Source of the DNA: Clostridiaceae bacterium
Lineage (GTDB): Bacteria; Bacillota; Clostridia; DSM-8532
Direction of reading: 5' to 3'
DNA: 11,390 nucleotides
Assembly (NCBI GenBank): GCA_012842645.1
Contig: DUSJ01000432.1
Span: forward strand, 1-11,390
Positions 1 to 8,587 of the stretch are shown here, one piece after another; within the stretch, counting starts at the first letter, position 1, and every line of letters begins with the position of its first letter. The position numbers and the translations under genes are program-made. A model generated the notes under the pieces. The model was not told the DNA's origin. It did no database searches and saw nothing but the letters and a program-made list of their open reading frames with translations.

Positions 1-10
1 ACAGAAACTG

Positions 11-39
11 TCAGGTACAAAAAAGTACCTGATTTTTTT
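11..39 (+). terminator. Intrinsic terminator upstream of mntP
   Basis: An 8-bp perfect stem (TCAGGTAC at 11-18, GTACCTGA at 25-32) with an AAAAAA loop is followed by seven T residues (33-39), the standard layout of a rho-independent terminator. It lies 60 bases before the mntP start codon. It either ends an upstream gene outside the window or is the expression platform of a leader regulator such as the yybP-ykoY manganese riboswitch, which often precedes mntP. Only ten bases upstream of the stem are visible, so the aptamer cannot be seen. Confidence 0.85.
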
Positions 40-99
40 ACGGATCATTGTATTTTTGATCGGACGGATCTGACACCGGTCAGGATTTTGGAGGAAAGT

Positions 100-666
100 A
101 TGACTATCATCGAACTGTTTCTGATTGCGGTCGGCCTTTCCATGGACGCTTTCGCAGTGGCAGTCTGCAAAGGCCTGGCCATGGAAGATGTCACTTTCGA
201 AAAGGCCAGTATAGTCGGACTGTGGTTCGGCGGATTCCAGGCGCTTATGCCTCTTATAGGTTATTTTCTTGGTACGCAGTTCCTTGATGTGATCTCATCA
301 TACGATCACTGGATAGCTTTCATACTCCTTTCCCTGATCGGGATCAACATGATACGGGAAGGCCTGAAAAATGAAGACTGCTGTGATGTGGAAAGCGGTT
401 CCCTCGCATTTAAGACTATGTTCACAATGGCAATTGCAACGAGTATAGATGCATTGGCCGTAGGAGTAGCTTTCGGTTCACTCAGGGTTAACATTTTCCC
501 TGCAGTTTGCTTTATAGGCGCAACTACATTTACGCTTTCACTGATAGGCTGCAAGGCCGGGGGATTTTTTGGCGCGAAATACAAGTCAAAATCAGAGCTG
601 GCCGGTGGAATCATCCTGTTTCTGCTGGGGCTCAAAATACTTCTCGAACATCTTGGAGTGCTGTAG
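100..666 (+). CDS. mntP: MntP-family manganese efflux pump
   Basis: This is a probable inner-membrane Mn(II) exporter of the MntP (DUF204, formerly YebN) family, which protects cells from manganese excess. The 188-residue protein is about the family's usual length and is almost entirely made of hydrophobic helices. It shows the family's internal duplication: GLSMDAFAV near residues 12-20 and [10 protein letters not shown] near residues 114-123, each carrying a conserved membrane aspartate (D16 and about D117). The frame opens with a TTG at 88, but I chose the ATG at 100 because GGAGG at 90-94 sits five bases before it and overlaps the TTG. It appears to be a single-gene unit. It is preceded by an intrinsic terminator and followed by a 193-base gap before the sugar genes, with no obvious terminator after it. 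Manganese transport is inferred from the family. Confidence 0.92.
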   Translation: MTIIELFLIAVGLSMDAFAVAVCKGLAMEDVTFEKASIVGLWFGGFQALMPLIGYFLGTQFLDVISSYDHWIAFILLSLIGINMIREGLKNEDCCDVESGSLAFKTMFTMAIATSIDALAVGVAFGSLRVNIFPAVCFIGATTFTLSLIGCKAGGFFGAKYKSKSELAGGIILFLLGLKILLEHLGVL

Positions 667-785
667 CTGTTAAGGGAACAATTCCAGTCATTATATAAAT
701 ATAAGTAAAAAATATCCTCTTTATATCGGTTATTATGACATGTCTTTAAAATCACATCTTTCCATATGGCAAACACACGATTCCA

Positions 786-813
786 TTTCAAAATTTGGCA
801 TGAGTGGTATACA
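786..813 (+). promoter_or_regulatory. Candidate promoter of the sugar-utilisation operon
   Basis: An extended -10 element (TG at 805-806, then TATACA at 808-813) lies 46 bases before the start codon of the binding-protein gene. A weak -35 (TTTCAA, 786-791) stands 16 bases upstream of it. A weak -35 with a good extended -10 would fit an activator-dependent promoter, in keeping with the AraC-family gene at the far end of the cluster. Two GACATG copies (737-742 and 825-830) and short palindromes at 737-744 and 762-769 lie nearby, but I cannot assign them to a regulator. No convincing catabolite-repression (cre) site was seen. Confidence 0.4.
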
Positions 814-859
814 TTAAAGTAAAGGACATGGCCTAATAATCATAAAAAGGAGGATAATC

Positions 860-2182
860 ATGAAAAAACAACTTTTTTCTGTAATTCTCGTAATTGCTTT
901 GCTATTGGCCACACTTACGGGTTGTGGGAGCGCTCCTGCAACAACGGATACCCCCACCACTCAGCAGACATCGTCTTCAAACAATACTTCCGGAGGAGGA
1001 AACACGACTACTGCAGGGCCTGTGACTATTACATACGGGCTTTGGGACAGCAACCAGGCGGTTGGATTTGAGAAAATGGCTCAAGAGTTTACGGCAGCTA
1101 ATCCTGATATCAAGATCGAAATCCAGCTGAACGGCTGGTCCGATTACTGGACGGCGCTGGATGCTGCGGCTACTGCAGGTACTCTGCCTGATACGTTCTG
1201 GATGCATTCAAACAACTTTTACAGGTATGCTTCCAATGAAATGATGATGCCTTTGGACAGCTATATCGCCTCCAGCGACAAGATCGACCTGAAGAATTAT
1301 CCCGAAGGCTTAGTTTCCATGTACAATTTCAATGGTAAGCAGTGGTGCATACCGAAGGATTTCGATACAATCGGATTATGGTACAACAAGACCATGTTTG
1401 ACGAAGCCGGCCTGGCTTATCCCGATGAAACCTGGACATGGGATGATTTGTATGAAGCTGCTAAGAAGCTGACCAAGCCCGACGGATCACAGTACGGATT
1501 CCTTGCTGCCATGCACAACCAGGAAGGCTTCTACAACTTCATCTACCAGAACGGCGGCACAGTTATAACTCCTGATAAAAAGTCCGGATACGACGATCCC
1601 AAGACTATCGAAGCCATGGAGTACTGGGTAAAATTTGTTAAGGAAGGTTTGTCACCTCAGATATTCGGTGATCCCGAACGTGCTCCTGCTATGGAAAACG
1701 GCCTGTGCGCAATGGGGTTCTTCGGATCATGGAACCTGTCAGGATTTGCTGCTAACGAATATATGTCAAAGAATTTTGACGTTACAGTACTTCCTGCATC
1801 GCCAAGCGGCGGAAGAGCTTCAATCTATAACGGACTTGGCTATGCAATCGCTCCCAATACCAAGAATGCAGACGCTGCATGGAGATGGGTAGAATATCTC
1901 GCTTCCAAGGAAGGACAACTCAGACAGGCAGAACTTGGAGTCGCAATCTCAGCTTACATTGGAACAGCAGATGCATGGGTAAATTCCAACAAGACTTTCC
2001 ATATCGGATGCTTCATCGATATGCTGGATTATGCCGTAATCAGACCGTATTCGAATACGACATCGACCTGGGAAGACAAGACATACGAGGCACTTCGCGG
2101 CGCTTTCACGGGCGAAAAGACAGTTGAACAGGCATGCAGGGATGCTGCAAGAGTTATGAATGAGATTCTTGCTCAGGAATAA
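860..2182 (+). CDS. Sugar ABC transporter substrate-binding lipoprotein
   Basis: This is the extracellular solute-binding protein (family 1, MalE/MsmE-like) of a carbohydrate ABC importer. It captures the sugar outside the membrane and delivers it to the two permeases encoded next. Residues 1-21 form a lipoprotein signal peptide (KK, then a long hydrophobic run) ending in the lipobox LTGC with the lipidated Cys at position 22. A Ser/Thr/Gly-rich flexible linker (about 23-55) tethers the binding domain (about 56-440). The total of 440 residues is normal for the family. AAGGAGG (847-853), six bases before the ATG, fixes the start. The substrate is inferred from the alpha-galactosidase gene downstream to be an alpha-galactoside such as raffinose or melibiose; binding-site residues alone do not tell me this. 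A long hairpin separates the gene from the permeases. Confidence 0.93.
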   Translation: MKKQLFSVILVIALLLATLTGCGSAPATTDTPTTQQTSSSNNTSGGGNTTTAGPVTITYGLWDSNQAVGFEKMAQEFTAANPDIKIEIQLNGWSDYWTALDAAATAGTLPDTFWMHSNNFYRYASNEMMMPLDSYIASSDKIDLKNYPEGLVSMYNFNGKQWCIPKDFDTIGLWYNKTMFDEAGLAYPDETWTWDDLYEAAKKLTKPDGSQYGFLAAMHNQEGFYNFIYQNGGTVITPDKKSGYDDPKTIEAMEYWVKFVKEGLSPQIFGDPERAPAMENGLCAMGFFGSWNLSGFAANEYMSKNFDVTVLPASPSGGRASIYNGLGYAIAPNTKNADAAWRWVEYLASKEGQLRQAELGVAISAYIGTADAWVNSNKTFHIGCFIDMLDYAVIRPYSNTTSTWEDKTYEALRGAFTGEKTVEQACRDAARVMNEILAQE

Positions 2183-2203
2183 AATGCTCATGTAGAAACG
2201 ATG

Positions 2204-2239
2204 ATGATGCGGCAGCTTAATCGTAAGTTGCCGCATCAT
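2204..2239 (+). promoter_or_regulatory. Long intercistronic hairpin after the binding-protein gene
   Basis: Positions 2204-2219 pair with 2224-2239 to give a 16-bp stem with one G-T wobble (2215-2228) and a four-base loop (2220-2223). No T-run follows directly; the next bases are ATAAAAAACATTTTT, so it is not a classic terminator. In sugar ABC operons such structures after the binding-protein gene are known to protect the upstream mRNA or partly block read-through, giving more binding protein than permease. That role is inferred here. Confidence 0.7.
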
Positions 2240-2286
2240 TATAAAAAACATTTTTCAACGCAGCATATCAGGAAGGATTGAAGAAA

Positions 2287-3189
2287 ATGAAGCACAGGTT
2301 AAGCAAGGCCAGAATAAATGAATGGTTTTGGGGATGGTTCCTGATAGCTCCCACTACGATTGGTCTCATAATTCTGAATATTATACCGGCAATTCAAACT
2401 TTTTATTTAAGCTTCTTCAAAAGCGGCGATTTTGGGAGAGGCAATATATTTGTAGGCCTGGAGAATTATAAAAAATTAATAAACGACCCACAGGTGTGGG
2501 GTGCAGTAAGGAATACATTACTGTATACTCTATTGGTTGTTCCAATAGGTGTTTTTATTTCTGCAATCATAGCGGTATTGCTCAACAGGAATCTGAAAGG
2601 CCAGGGTATCTATCGAAGTATTTATTATATTCCTGTTATTGCTACGCCAGCTGCTGTTACGATGGTTTGGAGATGGCTTTACGACTATCATTACGGACTG
2701 ATTAACTACGTATTGAAGCAATTGGGGCTGAATCCTGTCAACTGGATAGATGACCCTAATATTGCTCTTGTATCAATAGCAATTATCAGCATATGGAGCT
2801 CCATTGGATACAATATGGTTCTGATCCTGGCGGGGCTTCAGGAAATTCCGAAAGTGTATTATGAAGCTTCAAACATTGACGGCGCCAATGCGGTTACCCA
2901 GTTTTTCAAAATAACCCTGCCGATGGTTTCACCAACACTGTTCTTTGTTATAACTACCTCGGTCATTCAATGCATGCAGGTATTTGACGTGGTATACATG
3001 ATGATTGATGTGGCGCGACCCTCCTATGACAGGACTGTATCACTGGTTTACCTGTTTTATAACAATTCATTCAAGTACTTGAACAAAGGCTATGGTTCTG
3101 CAATTGTAATGGTGCTGCTTCTGCTTATTTCGATAATAACAGTTATACAGGTAAAACTGCAGAAAAAGTGGGTTAATTATATCAGCTAG
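2287..3189 (+). CDS. Sugar ABC transporter permease, MalF/UgpA type
   Basis: This is the first membrane subunit of the carbohydrate importer (binding-protein-dependent transport permease, MalF/UgpA/LacF group). The 300-residue protein has about six hydrophobic helices; the first spans about residues 14-36. The EAA loop that contacts the ATPase is plain: E193-A-S-N-I-D-G, followed by FKITLP near residue 212. The frame opens with a TTG at 2278, but that codon directly abuts the AGGA ribosome binding site. The ATG at 2287, nine bases after AAGGA, is the better start. The second permease gene follows after 11 bases, so the two are probably translated together. No ATPase gene is present, as is usual for Firmicutes sugar importers that share an MsmX/MsmK-type ATPase. 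Confidence 0.92.
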   Translation: MKHRLSKARINEWFWGWFLIAPTTIGLIILNIIPAIQTFYLSFFKSGDFGRGNIFVGLENYKKLINDPQVWGAVRNTLLYTLLVVPIGVFISAIIAVLLNRNLKGQGIYRSIYYIPVIATPAAVTMVWRWLYDYHYGLINYVLKQLGLNPVNWIDDPNIALVSIAIISIWSSIGYNMVLILAGLQEIPKVYYEASNIDGANAVTQFFKITLPMVSPTLFFVITTSVIQCMQVFDVVYMMIDVARPSYDRTVSLVYLFYNNSFKYLNKGYGSAIVMVLLLLISIITVIQVKLQKKWVNYIS

Positions 3190-3200
3190 GAGGATTATCA

Positions 3201-4031
3201 ATGACAATCAGGAGCAAAATTTATCGGGTACTGATACATATATTGCTTATTATAGGATCATGCGTAATGATCATGCCCTTTGTCTGGATGCTTCTGACGT
3301 CATTCAAGACTGCTTCAGAAGCAACGTCCATGAATCCGTTCATATTCTTTCCTCCGAAATGGAGAATAGAAAACTATATAGATGTAATAAGGCAAAACAA
3401 TTTTTTAAGATTGTATTATAACACTTTTTCGATGATATTCTGGAATGTGCTCTGTGCTGTCGCTTTCAGCTCCATGGCCGCATTCGCTTTTGCAAGGCTT
3501 AATTTTCCCGGAAGGGATTTCTGCTTTGGGATAGTATTGTTCCAGATGATGATTCCCACTCAGATTTTTATTATCCCGCAGTATCTTATGGTGGATAAGC
3601 TGGGAGCCAGGAATACGATCTTTGCATTGGTTTTCCCCGGACTTGTAAGCGCATTCGGTACTTTCCTCATGCGGCAGTTTTTTAAAGGTATACCGGCCGA
3701 GTTGGAACAGGCGGCAAGAATTGACGGCTGCAACATTGGACAGACATTCCTTCTTGTAATGCTTCCGCTGGTCAGGTCAGGGTTGGTGGCGTTAAGCATT
3801 TTTACTGCGCTGTTCGCGTTCAAAAACCTGATGTGGCCGCTTATTGTAAACTCCAGTACCGATTACGCGACACTTGCATCTGCTTTGGCAAAGATCCAGA
3901 GCGCCTATTCGGTGAAATATAATATACTGATGGCTGCCTCGGTTCTCGCAATATGGCCTATGATACTTATTTATTTCATATTCCAGAAGCAGTTTATGCA
4001 AAGTGTCACCACTTCAGGGCTGACCATGTGA
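3201..4031 (+). CDS. Sugar ABC transporter permease, MalG/UgpE type
   Basis: This is the second membrane subunit, which pairs with the preceding permease to form the transport channel. The 276-residue protein has the MalG-like layout: an N-terminal helix (about 10-32), a TSFK segment after it, a periplasm-type loop, then five further helices. The EAA loop reads E169-Q-A-A-R-I-D-G and ends in MLP near residue 189, as expected for ATPase docking. AGGAGG at 3188-3193 overlaps the stop codon of the upstream permease gene and lies seven bases before the ATG, consistent with coupled translation. A gap of 104 bases follows before the chemoreceptor gene, with no terminator visible in it. Confidence 0.92.
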   Translation: MTIRSKIYRVLIHILLIIGSCVMIMPFVWMLLTSFKTASEATSMNPFIFFPPKWRIENYIDVIRQNNFLRLYYNTFSMIFWNVLCAVAFSSMAAFAFARLNFPGRDFCFGIVLFQMMIPTQIFIIPQYLMVDKLGARNTIFALVFPGLVSAFGTFLMRQFFKGIPAELEQAARIDGCNIGQTFLLVMLPLVRSGLVALSIFTALFAFKNLMWPLIVNSSTDYATLASALAKIQSAYSVKYNILMAASVLAIWPMILIYFIFQKQFMQSVTTSGLTM

Positions 4032-4115
4032 TTATAAAGATAGATTTGCAGAGGCTTTCCTTGCATGCTGCTTTATGGTGATGTTGATATGTCATTAAGG
4101 CTATCACGGCAATTT

Positions 4116-4138
4116 AGGGGGGGTAATGATCTGATATG
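4116..4138 (+). promoter_or_regulatory. G-run ribosome binding site with two-codon ORF before the chemoreceptor start
   Basis: A run of seven G (4117-4123) forms the only ribosome binding site candidate. From AGGGG at 4116-4120, an ATG at 4126 is five bases away, but it is followed by ATC and then TGA (4126-4134). The chemoreceptor ATG at 4136 begins one base after that stop and is 12 or more bases from the G-run. An in-frame TGA at 4127-4129 excludes any earlier start for the receptor. Re-initiation after a two-codon peptide, or slow direct initiation, is possible. Confidence 0.55.
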
Positions 4139-6271
4139 GAAAGCAAAAAGAAAGGACTGGTTTCTCCTGCAAGCAGCCCGAAAAAGGAAAATAATTCATC
4201 AAGACTACATAGTATAAAGACAAGAATCATATCGGTTATCATTATCCCCGTATTGTTCCTGGCCGCCCTCGGTGTTATCTCATACAGAAGTTCCTTTTCC
4301 GAGAGCGATAAAAATGCCAGGGAATCAACGATGAACACAATGCTATATGCAGGGAAATACCTGGATATGCTTAATGCTTCGGTAGGCCGGCTTGTAAACC
4401 AGGCTGTGATAAGCAAAGAAGTCCAGGAATATCTGGATTTTGTAAGCAGTACCCTGGATAAAGATCCGAATGAAATCTATTTCGAAAAAATGTATGCCAA
4501 GCAGGAAGCGGTAAAACTCTTAAATACTTTGATTTCTTCGGATGATGCCATAAAATCGGTCAGGCTCTTTGCGAGAGGAAAGGACAACTCGCTGTTTCCC
4601 CAGGGAGACAGTAAAAAGATCAGTTTTGATCTTGACAGCCTGAAGGATACCGAGCTGTTCAGGACAGCCGAAAAAACGCCGGACAGGCTTATCTGGCTGG
4701 GCCTGCACGAGGAGCTGGACAGCGGGGATTATAACGAATCCGGGTACTCAATGACAGCCATAAGGCTGATTAAGAGTTCTAAAACCTTTAACACAGTTGG
4801 CTGTATTGTGATTGATCTGAAGAATGATTTTATTGAGAGCACGCTGAACAGTTTCACCATTAGGAAAGGCGAAGAAATACACCTGATCAGCCCGGACGGA
4901 AGAGACCAGACAAATACCGATGCTGCTCCGGGGGAAAAACCCATCGTTGAAGAATATTTTTACCAGGATATATTAGCGGGTTCCGAGGATCATGGAAGCA
5001 GGAATGTCAAATACAGGGGAGCAGATTACTTGTTGTCCTTTGTCAAGCTGAATGAATCAGGTTTCCTGCTTATCAACCTGATTCCTGTTTCCGAATTGCA
5101 TGCGTCTGCCACTGCGATTGCATATACGACTGTTGCTTTAGTCCTTCTGGCAGCATTAATAACCGCCATTTTCGGATTTGTGCTTGTCAGGAATATAGGC
5201 AAAACAGTAGACAGCGTCAGGTCGGTGGCAGAAAAAGCCGCAATGGGAGACCTTACAGCCAAAGCGGAGTCAAATGCCAGGGATGAACTGGGACTGTTGA
5301 CAAAGAGCATAAATATAATGATTCAAAACATGAGAAATATTATCGAACATGTGTTAAAGACCGCAAAAAAAGTGACTGACTCGGCGGAGACCGTTTCGAT
5401 AAAAAGCAGGGAAGTGGCGGAAGTATCCAACGAGATATCAAACAGCATAGAAGAGATTTTAAAAGGTGCAATGAAACAGGCGGTAGATGCGGAGAGCAGT
5501 GTGAGAGTAATCAGCGGTCTGGCTGATAAAATAGGAGACGTCTCCAAAAACGTGGCTGACATCGGGGAATTGACGAAAGAAACAGCCCGGATCACAAATG
5601 AAGGTCTTGGCCTTATTCTCGCTCTTGAGGATAAGGCAGAGGATACCAACAAAATATCAAAAGAAATTATCGAAGCTATTAACACATTAAACGATAATTC
5701 ACAATCAATTGGGAAAATAGTGGAGGTAATAAACAACATAGCTGATCAGACAAACCTCCTGTCCCTGAACGCGACAATCGAAGCAGCAAGGGCAGGAGCA
5801 TACGGCAGCGGTTTCGCCGTTGTGGCAAAGGAAATACAAACGCTTGCGGAGAGGTCAAAGAATGCAGCAAAAGATATCTTTTTAATTATTAAAGAAACCC
5901 GGGACTATACCGTAAAAACCGCGGAAAAAGCAGCCATGACCGAATCCATATTGTCTTCCCAGAATGATGCGATGAAACAGGCAACCGATGCGTTCAGGAA
6001 GATAAAGGATTCGACGGACAGGCTCCTGGAACGGCTTGATGATATCTATTGCCGTATTTCGGAGATGGATGAAGCAAAGGAACATGCACTGAACTCAATA
6101 AACAATGTTTCTGCCGTAACGGAGGAAACTGCGGCTTCGACGCAGCAGATTACCGCGTCGGTCCAGAATCAGCTTTATGCTATCAATGAGCTGTCGGAAT
6201 TGGCCGCAGGATTAGGCCATGCGGCTGCTGAACTGAACAACGCCATTTCAAGGTTCAAACTCGGCTCATGA
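4136..6271 (+). CDS. Methyl-accepting chemotaxis protein with Cache-like sensor
   Basis: This is a membrane chemoreceptor that should signal to CheA/CheW and bias flagellar rotation. The 711 residues comprise a basic cytoplasmic N-terminus (1-30), TM1 (31-50), a large extracytoplasmic domain (about 51-322) resembling double-Cache sensors, TM2 (about 326-350), a HAMP linker (about 351-405) and the coiled-coil signalling domain (about 420-705). The conserved hairpin tip is clear: ADQTNLL, then [11 protein letters not shown], then GFAVVAKEI, with the tip glutamate near residue 548. After EAARAG the usual E-x-G-K/R-G is replaced by AYGSG, a mild departure. No NWETF-like CheR-docking pentapeptide ends the protein. 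It lies between the sugar permease and alpha-galactosidase genes, so it probably senses the imported sugar directly or through the binding protein. Ligand identity is inference; the family assignment is firm. Confidence 0.93.
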   Translation: MESKKKGLVSPASSPKKENNSSRLHSIKTRIISVIIIPVLFLAALGVISYRSSFSESDKNARESTMNTMLYAGKYLDMLNASVGRLVNQAVISKEVQEYLDFVSSTLDKDPNEIYFEKMYAKQEAVKLLNTLISSDDAIKSVRLFARGKDNSLFPQGDSKKISFDLDSLKDTELFRTAEKTPDRLIWLGLHEELDSGDYNESGYSMTAIRLIKSSKTFNTVGCIVIDLKNDFIESTLNSFTIRKGEEIHLISPDGRDQTNTDAAPGEKPIVEEYFYQDILAGSEDHGSRNVKYRGADYLLSFVKLNESGFLLINLIPVSELHASATAIAYTTVALVLLAALITAIFGFVLVRNIGKTVDSVRSVAEKAAMGDLTAKAESNARDELGLLTKSINIMIQNMRNIIEHVLKTAKKVTDSAETVSIKSREVAEVSNEISNSIEEILKGAMKQAVDAESSVRVISGLADKIGDVSKNVADIGELTKETARITNEGLGLILALEDKAEDTNKISKEIIEAINTLNDNSQSIGKIVEVINNIADQTNLLSLNATIEAARAGAYGSGFAVVAKEIQTLAERSKNAAKDIFLIIKETRDYTVKTAEKAAMTESILSSQNDAMKQATDAFRKIKDSTDRLLERLDDIYCRISEMDEAKEHALNSINNVSAVTEETAASTQQITASVQNQLYAINELSELAAGLGHAAAELNNAISRFKLGS

Positions 6272-6329
6272 TGCAGCGATCGAGGTTTTAATTAAGACAG
6301 AATAAAATATAGCTACCAGGAGGTTTAAA

Positions 6330-8537
6330 ATGCCAATCGTTTTTCATGAGAAATCAAGAGAATTTCATTTGTATAACAGGGATATCAGTTATATAATAAA
6401 GATCCTGCCCAATAATCAGCTTGGCAATCTTTATTTTGGCAAAGCCATTAATGACAGGAGTTCATTTTCACATCTGTTCCAGAAAAAAGCAAGACCATTG
6501 TCGGCCTATGTTTTTGAGGATGATCCGTCTTTTTCACTCCAGTATACCATGCAGGAGTATCCGTCATACGGATCCACGGACTTCAGGTATCCTGCTTTTG
6601 AAATTAAGCAGGAAAACGGGAGCAGGATATCCTGCTTTGAATACAGGGGACATGAGATTTTTGCGGGGAAAAGGACTTTAAAGGGACTGCCGGCTACTTA
6701 CGTTGAAGAGGCACACGAGGCAGATACCCTTGAAATAACTTTGTATGACGATTTAATGCAAACGGAGCTGATTTTGAGCTATACGATTTTTAATGATTAT
6801 GCTGCGATAGCGAGAAGCGCGCGATTTATTAATAAAGGCGAAAAGACGATAGTGCTGGAAAGGGCAATGAGCGCAAGCATAGACTTTATAGACAGCAATT
6901 TTGAAATGATGCAGCTTTCCGGGGCATGGGCGCGAGAACGGCATATTAAGACAAGAAAATTACAGCAGGGCATACAGGGTATTTACAGCACGCGCGGAGC
7001 GAGCAGCGCGGAACATAATCCGTTTATAGCTCTGAAAAGACCGAACACGGATGAAAACTGCGGCGAAGTATATGGCTTCAGCCTGATATACAGCGGCAAC
7101 CACCTGGAACAGGTAGAGGTGGATACCCACAATATGACAAGAGTTATAATAGGTATCCATCCGGATACATTTCAATGGCCGCTCGACAAAGGGGAGGATT
7201 TTCAGACTCCCGAAGCAATCCTTGTTTACTCGGACTGCGGGCTCAATAAAATGAGCCAGACTTTCCACAAATTGTTCGGAAGACGCCTGGTCCGCGGACA
7301 ATGGAGGGATAAGTCAAGACCTGTACTGGTTAATAGTTGGGAAGCGACGAACATGGATTTTACGGAAGAGAAAATTCTGAGCATGGCCGAAACTGCAAAA
7401 GAACTTGGCATAGAGCTGTTCGTGCTGGATGACGGCTGGTTTGGGAATCGTGACAATGATAATGCAGGATTGGGAGACTGGGATATAATTAACATCAAGA
7501 AGCTTCCTAACGGAATCAAAGGCCTGGCTGACAAAATAGAAGCCCTTGGTATGAAATTCGGCCTCTGGATTGAACCGGAAGCTATAAATAAAGACAGTAA
7601 CTTATACAGAAAACATCCGGACTGGATTATATCAACCCCCGGAAGAAGGACATCGGCGACTCGAAATGAGTTTGTCCTGGATTTTTCAAGGAAAGAAGTA
7701 GTGGACTATATATACTCCGTGCTGGAGGAACTGCTGAGCAGCGCAAAAATATCCTATATAAAATGGGATATGAACAGGTACATTACAGAATGTTACTCCC
7801 TGGGCATGGATGCCCGGGACCAGGGCAAAGTTTTTCACCGGTATATCCTGGGAGTATATGATTTATACTCAAGACTGATTGAAAGATTCCCCCATATACT
7901 TTTTGAATCATGCTCAAGCGGGGGAGCGCGTTTTGATCCCGGCATGCTCTATTATGCTCCGCAGACGTGGACAAGCGATAATACCGATGCAATTGAACGG
8001 CTGATGATACAATACGGAACTTCTCTGGTATATCCGATAAGCAGCATAGGAGCTCATGTTTCGGAAGTTCCCAACCAACAGGTGGGAAGGATCACGCCCC
8101 TTGAAACCAGGGCCAATATAGCCTATTTCGGAGCATTTGGCTATGAGCTTGATATAACTTTATTGTCAGAAGAAGAAAAAGAGAAAATAAAGGAACAGGT
8201 TGCTTTTTTCAAGGCCCACCGGGATCTGTTGCTGAAAGGCGTATTTTATCGTATTTTGAGTCCTTTTGATGGAAATGAGGCATCATGGATAGTGGTTTCG
8301 GAAGATAAAACGGAGGCAATCGCAGGGTATTACAGAATACTGTGCTCAGCCAACGAAGGCTGGAAAAGGCTGAAGCTTGTCGGGCTCGATGAGGGCAAAA
8401 AATATATGATAAACAACAGTCGAAGGAATTACTATGGCGACGAGTTGATGAATGTCGGCATTGTGCTGGAAGACAAGGATCTTTGCCAAAACGGAGCGGA
8501 CTTTTCTTCGGCCGTATTCTATATAAAAAGTATTTAG
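6330..8537 (+). CDS. Alpha-galactosidase, glycoside hydrolase family 36
   Basis: The enzyme removes terminal alpha-1,6-galactose from melibiose, raffinose-family sugars or galactomannan oligosaccharides by a retaining mechanism. At 735 residues it has the length of the typical tetrameric GH36 enzymes. It has an N-terminal beta-sandwich (about 1-330), a TIM barrel (about 331-650) with VLDDGWFG and GLWIEPE motifs, and a C-terminal beta domain. The nucleophile is D480 in KWDMNR and the acid/base is D550 in WTSDNTD. The 70-residue spacing equals that in the characterised Geobacillus AgaA (D478/D548). ESCSSGGARFDPGM, the substrate-recognition loop, is intact. No signal peptide is present, so it acts in the cytoplasm on imported sugar. 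AGGAGGT (6318-6324) sits at ideal distance from the ATG. It is 58 bases after the chemoreceptor gene, probably in the same transcript, and ends at a strong terminator. Confidence 0.95.
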   Translation: MPIVFHEKSREFHLYNRDISYIIKILPNNQLGNLYFGKAINDRSSFSHLFQKKARPLSAYVFEDDPSFSLQYTMQEYPSYGSTDFRYPAFEIKQENGSRISCFEYRGHEIFAGKRTLKGLPATYVEEAHEADTLEITLYDDLMQTELILSYTIFNDYAAIARSARFINKGEKTIVLERAMSASIDFIDSNFEMMQLSGAWARERHIKTRKLQQGIQGIYSTRGASSAEHNPFIALKRPNTDENCGEVYGFSLIYSGNHLEQVEVDTHNMTRVIIGIHPDTFQWPLDKGEDFQTPEAILVYSDCGLNKMSQTFHKLFGRRLVRGQWRDKSRPVLVNSWEATNMDFTEEKILSMAETAKELGIELFVLDDGWFGNRDNDNAGLGDWDIINIKKLPNGIKGLADKIEALGMKFGLWIEPEAINKDSNLYRKHPDWIISTPGRRTSATRNEFVLDFSRKEVVDYIYSVLEELLSSAKISYIKWDMNRYITECYSLGMDARDQGKVFHRYILGVYDLYSRLIERFPHILFESCSSGGARFDPGMLYYAPQTWTSDNTDAIERLMIQYGTSLVYPISSIGAHVSEVPNQQVGRITPLETRANIAYFGAFGYELDITLLSEEEKEKIKEQVAFFKAHRDLLLKGVFYRILSPFDGNEASWIVVSEDKTEAIAGYYRILCSANEGWKRLKLVGLDEGKKYMINNSRRNYYGDELMNVGIVLEDKDLCQNGADFSSAVFYIKSI

Positions 8538-8549
8538 AACAGTACAATG

Positions 8550-8587
8550 AAAAAAGGCGAATGATGTGCAGATCATTCGCCTTTTTT
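8550..8587. terminator. Bidirectional intrinsic terminator
   Basis: A perfect 10-bp stem (GGCGAATGAT at 8556-8565, ATCATTCGCC at 8572-8581) has a six-base GTGCAG loop. Six A (8550-8555) and six T (8582-8587) flank it, giving a terminator that works in both directions. It ends the rightward alpha-galactosidase transcript 12 bases after that gene and also the leftward AraC-family transcript. The right half of the stem and its T-run encode the last four codons and part of the stop region of the regulator gene. Confidence 0.93.

Noticed and set aside
88..99. TTG start for mntP adding four residues
   Set aside because: The TTG overlaps the GGAGG ribosome binding site that serves the ATG at 100.
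737..769. Short palindromes GACATGTC and CCATATGG upstream of the sugar operon
   Set aside because: Eight-base palindromes are expected by chance in AT-rich DNA, and AraC-family sites are usually longer direct repeats.
306..791. 161-codon open frame on the minus strand over mntP
   Set aside because: It is antisense to a well-supported gene, has no ribosome binding site I can see and the protein resembles nothing recognisable.
2278..2286. TTG start for the first permease
   Set aside because: It directly abuts the AAGGA site with no spacer; the ATG at 2287 is properly spaced.
5323..5739. 138-codon open frame on the minus strand within the chemoreceptor
   Set aside because: It is the antisense shadow of the coiled-coil signalling region; its composition follows from the complementary codons.
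6280..6308. Possible internal promoter before the alpha-galactosidase gene (TAAAAT at 6303-6308)
   Set aside because: The matching -35 position reads TCGAGG, which is poor; operon transcription is simpler.
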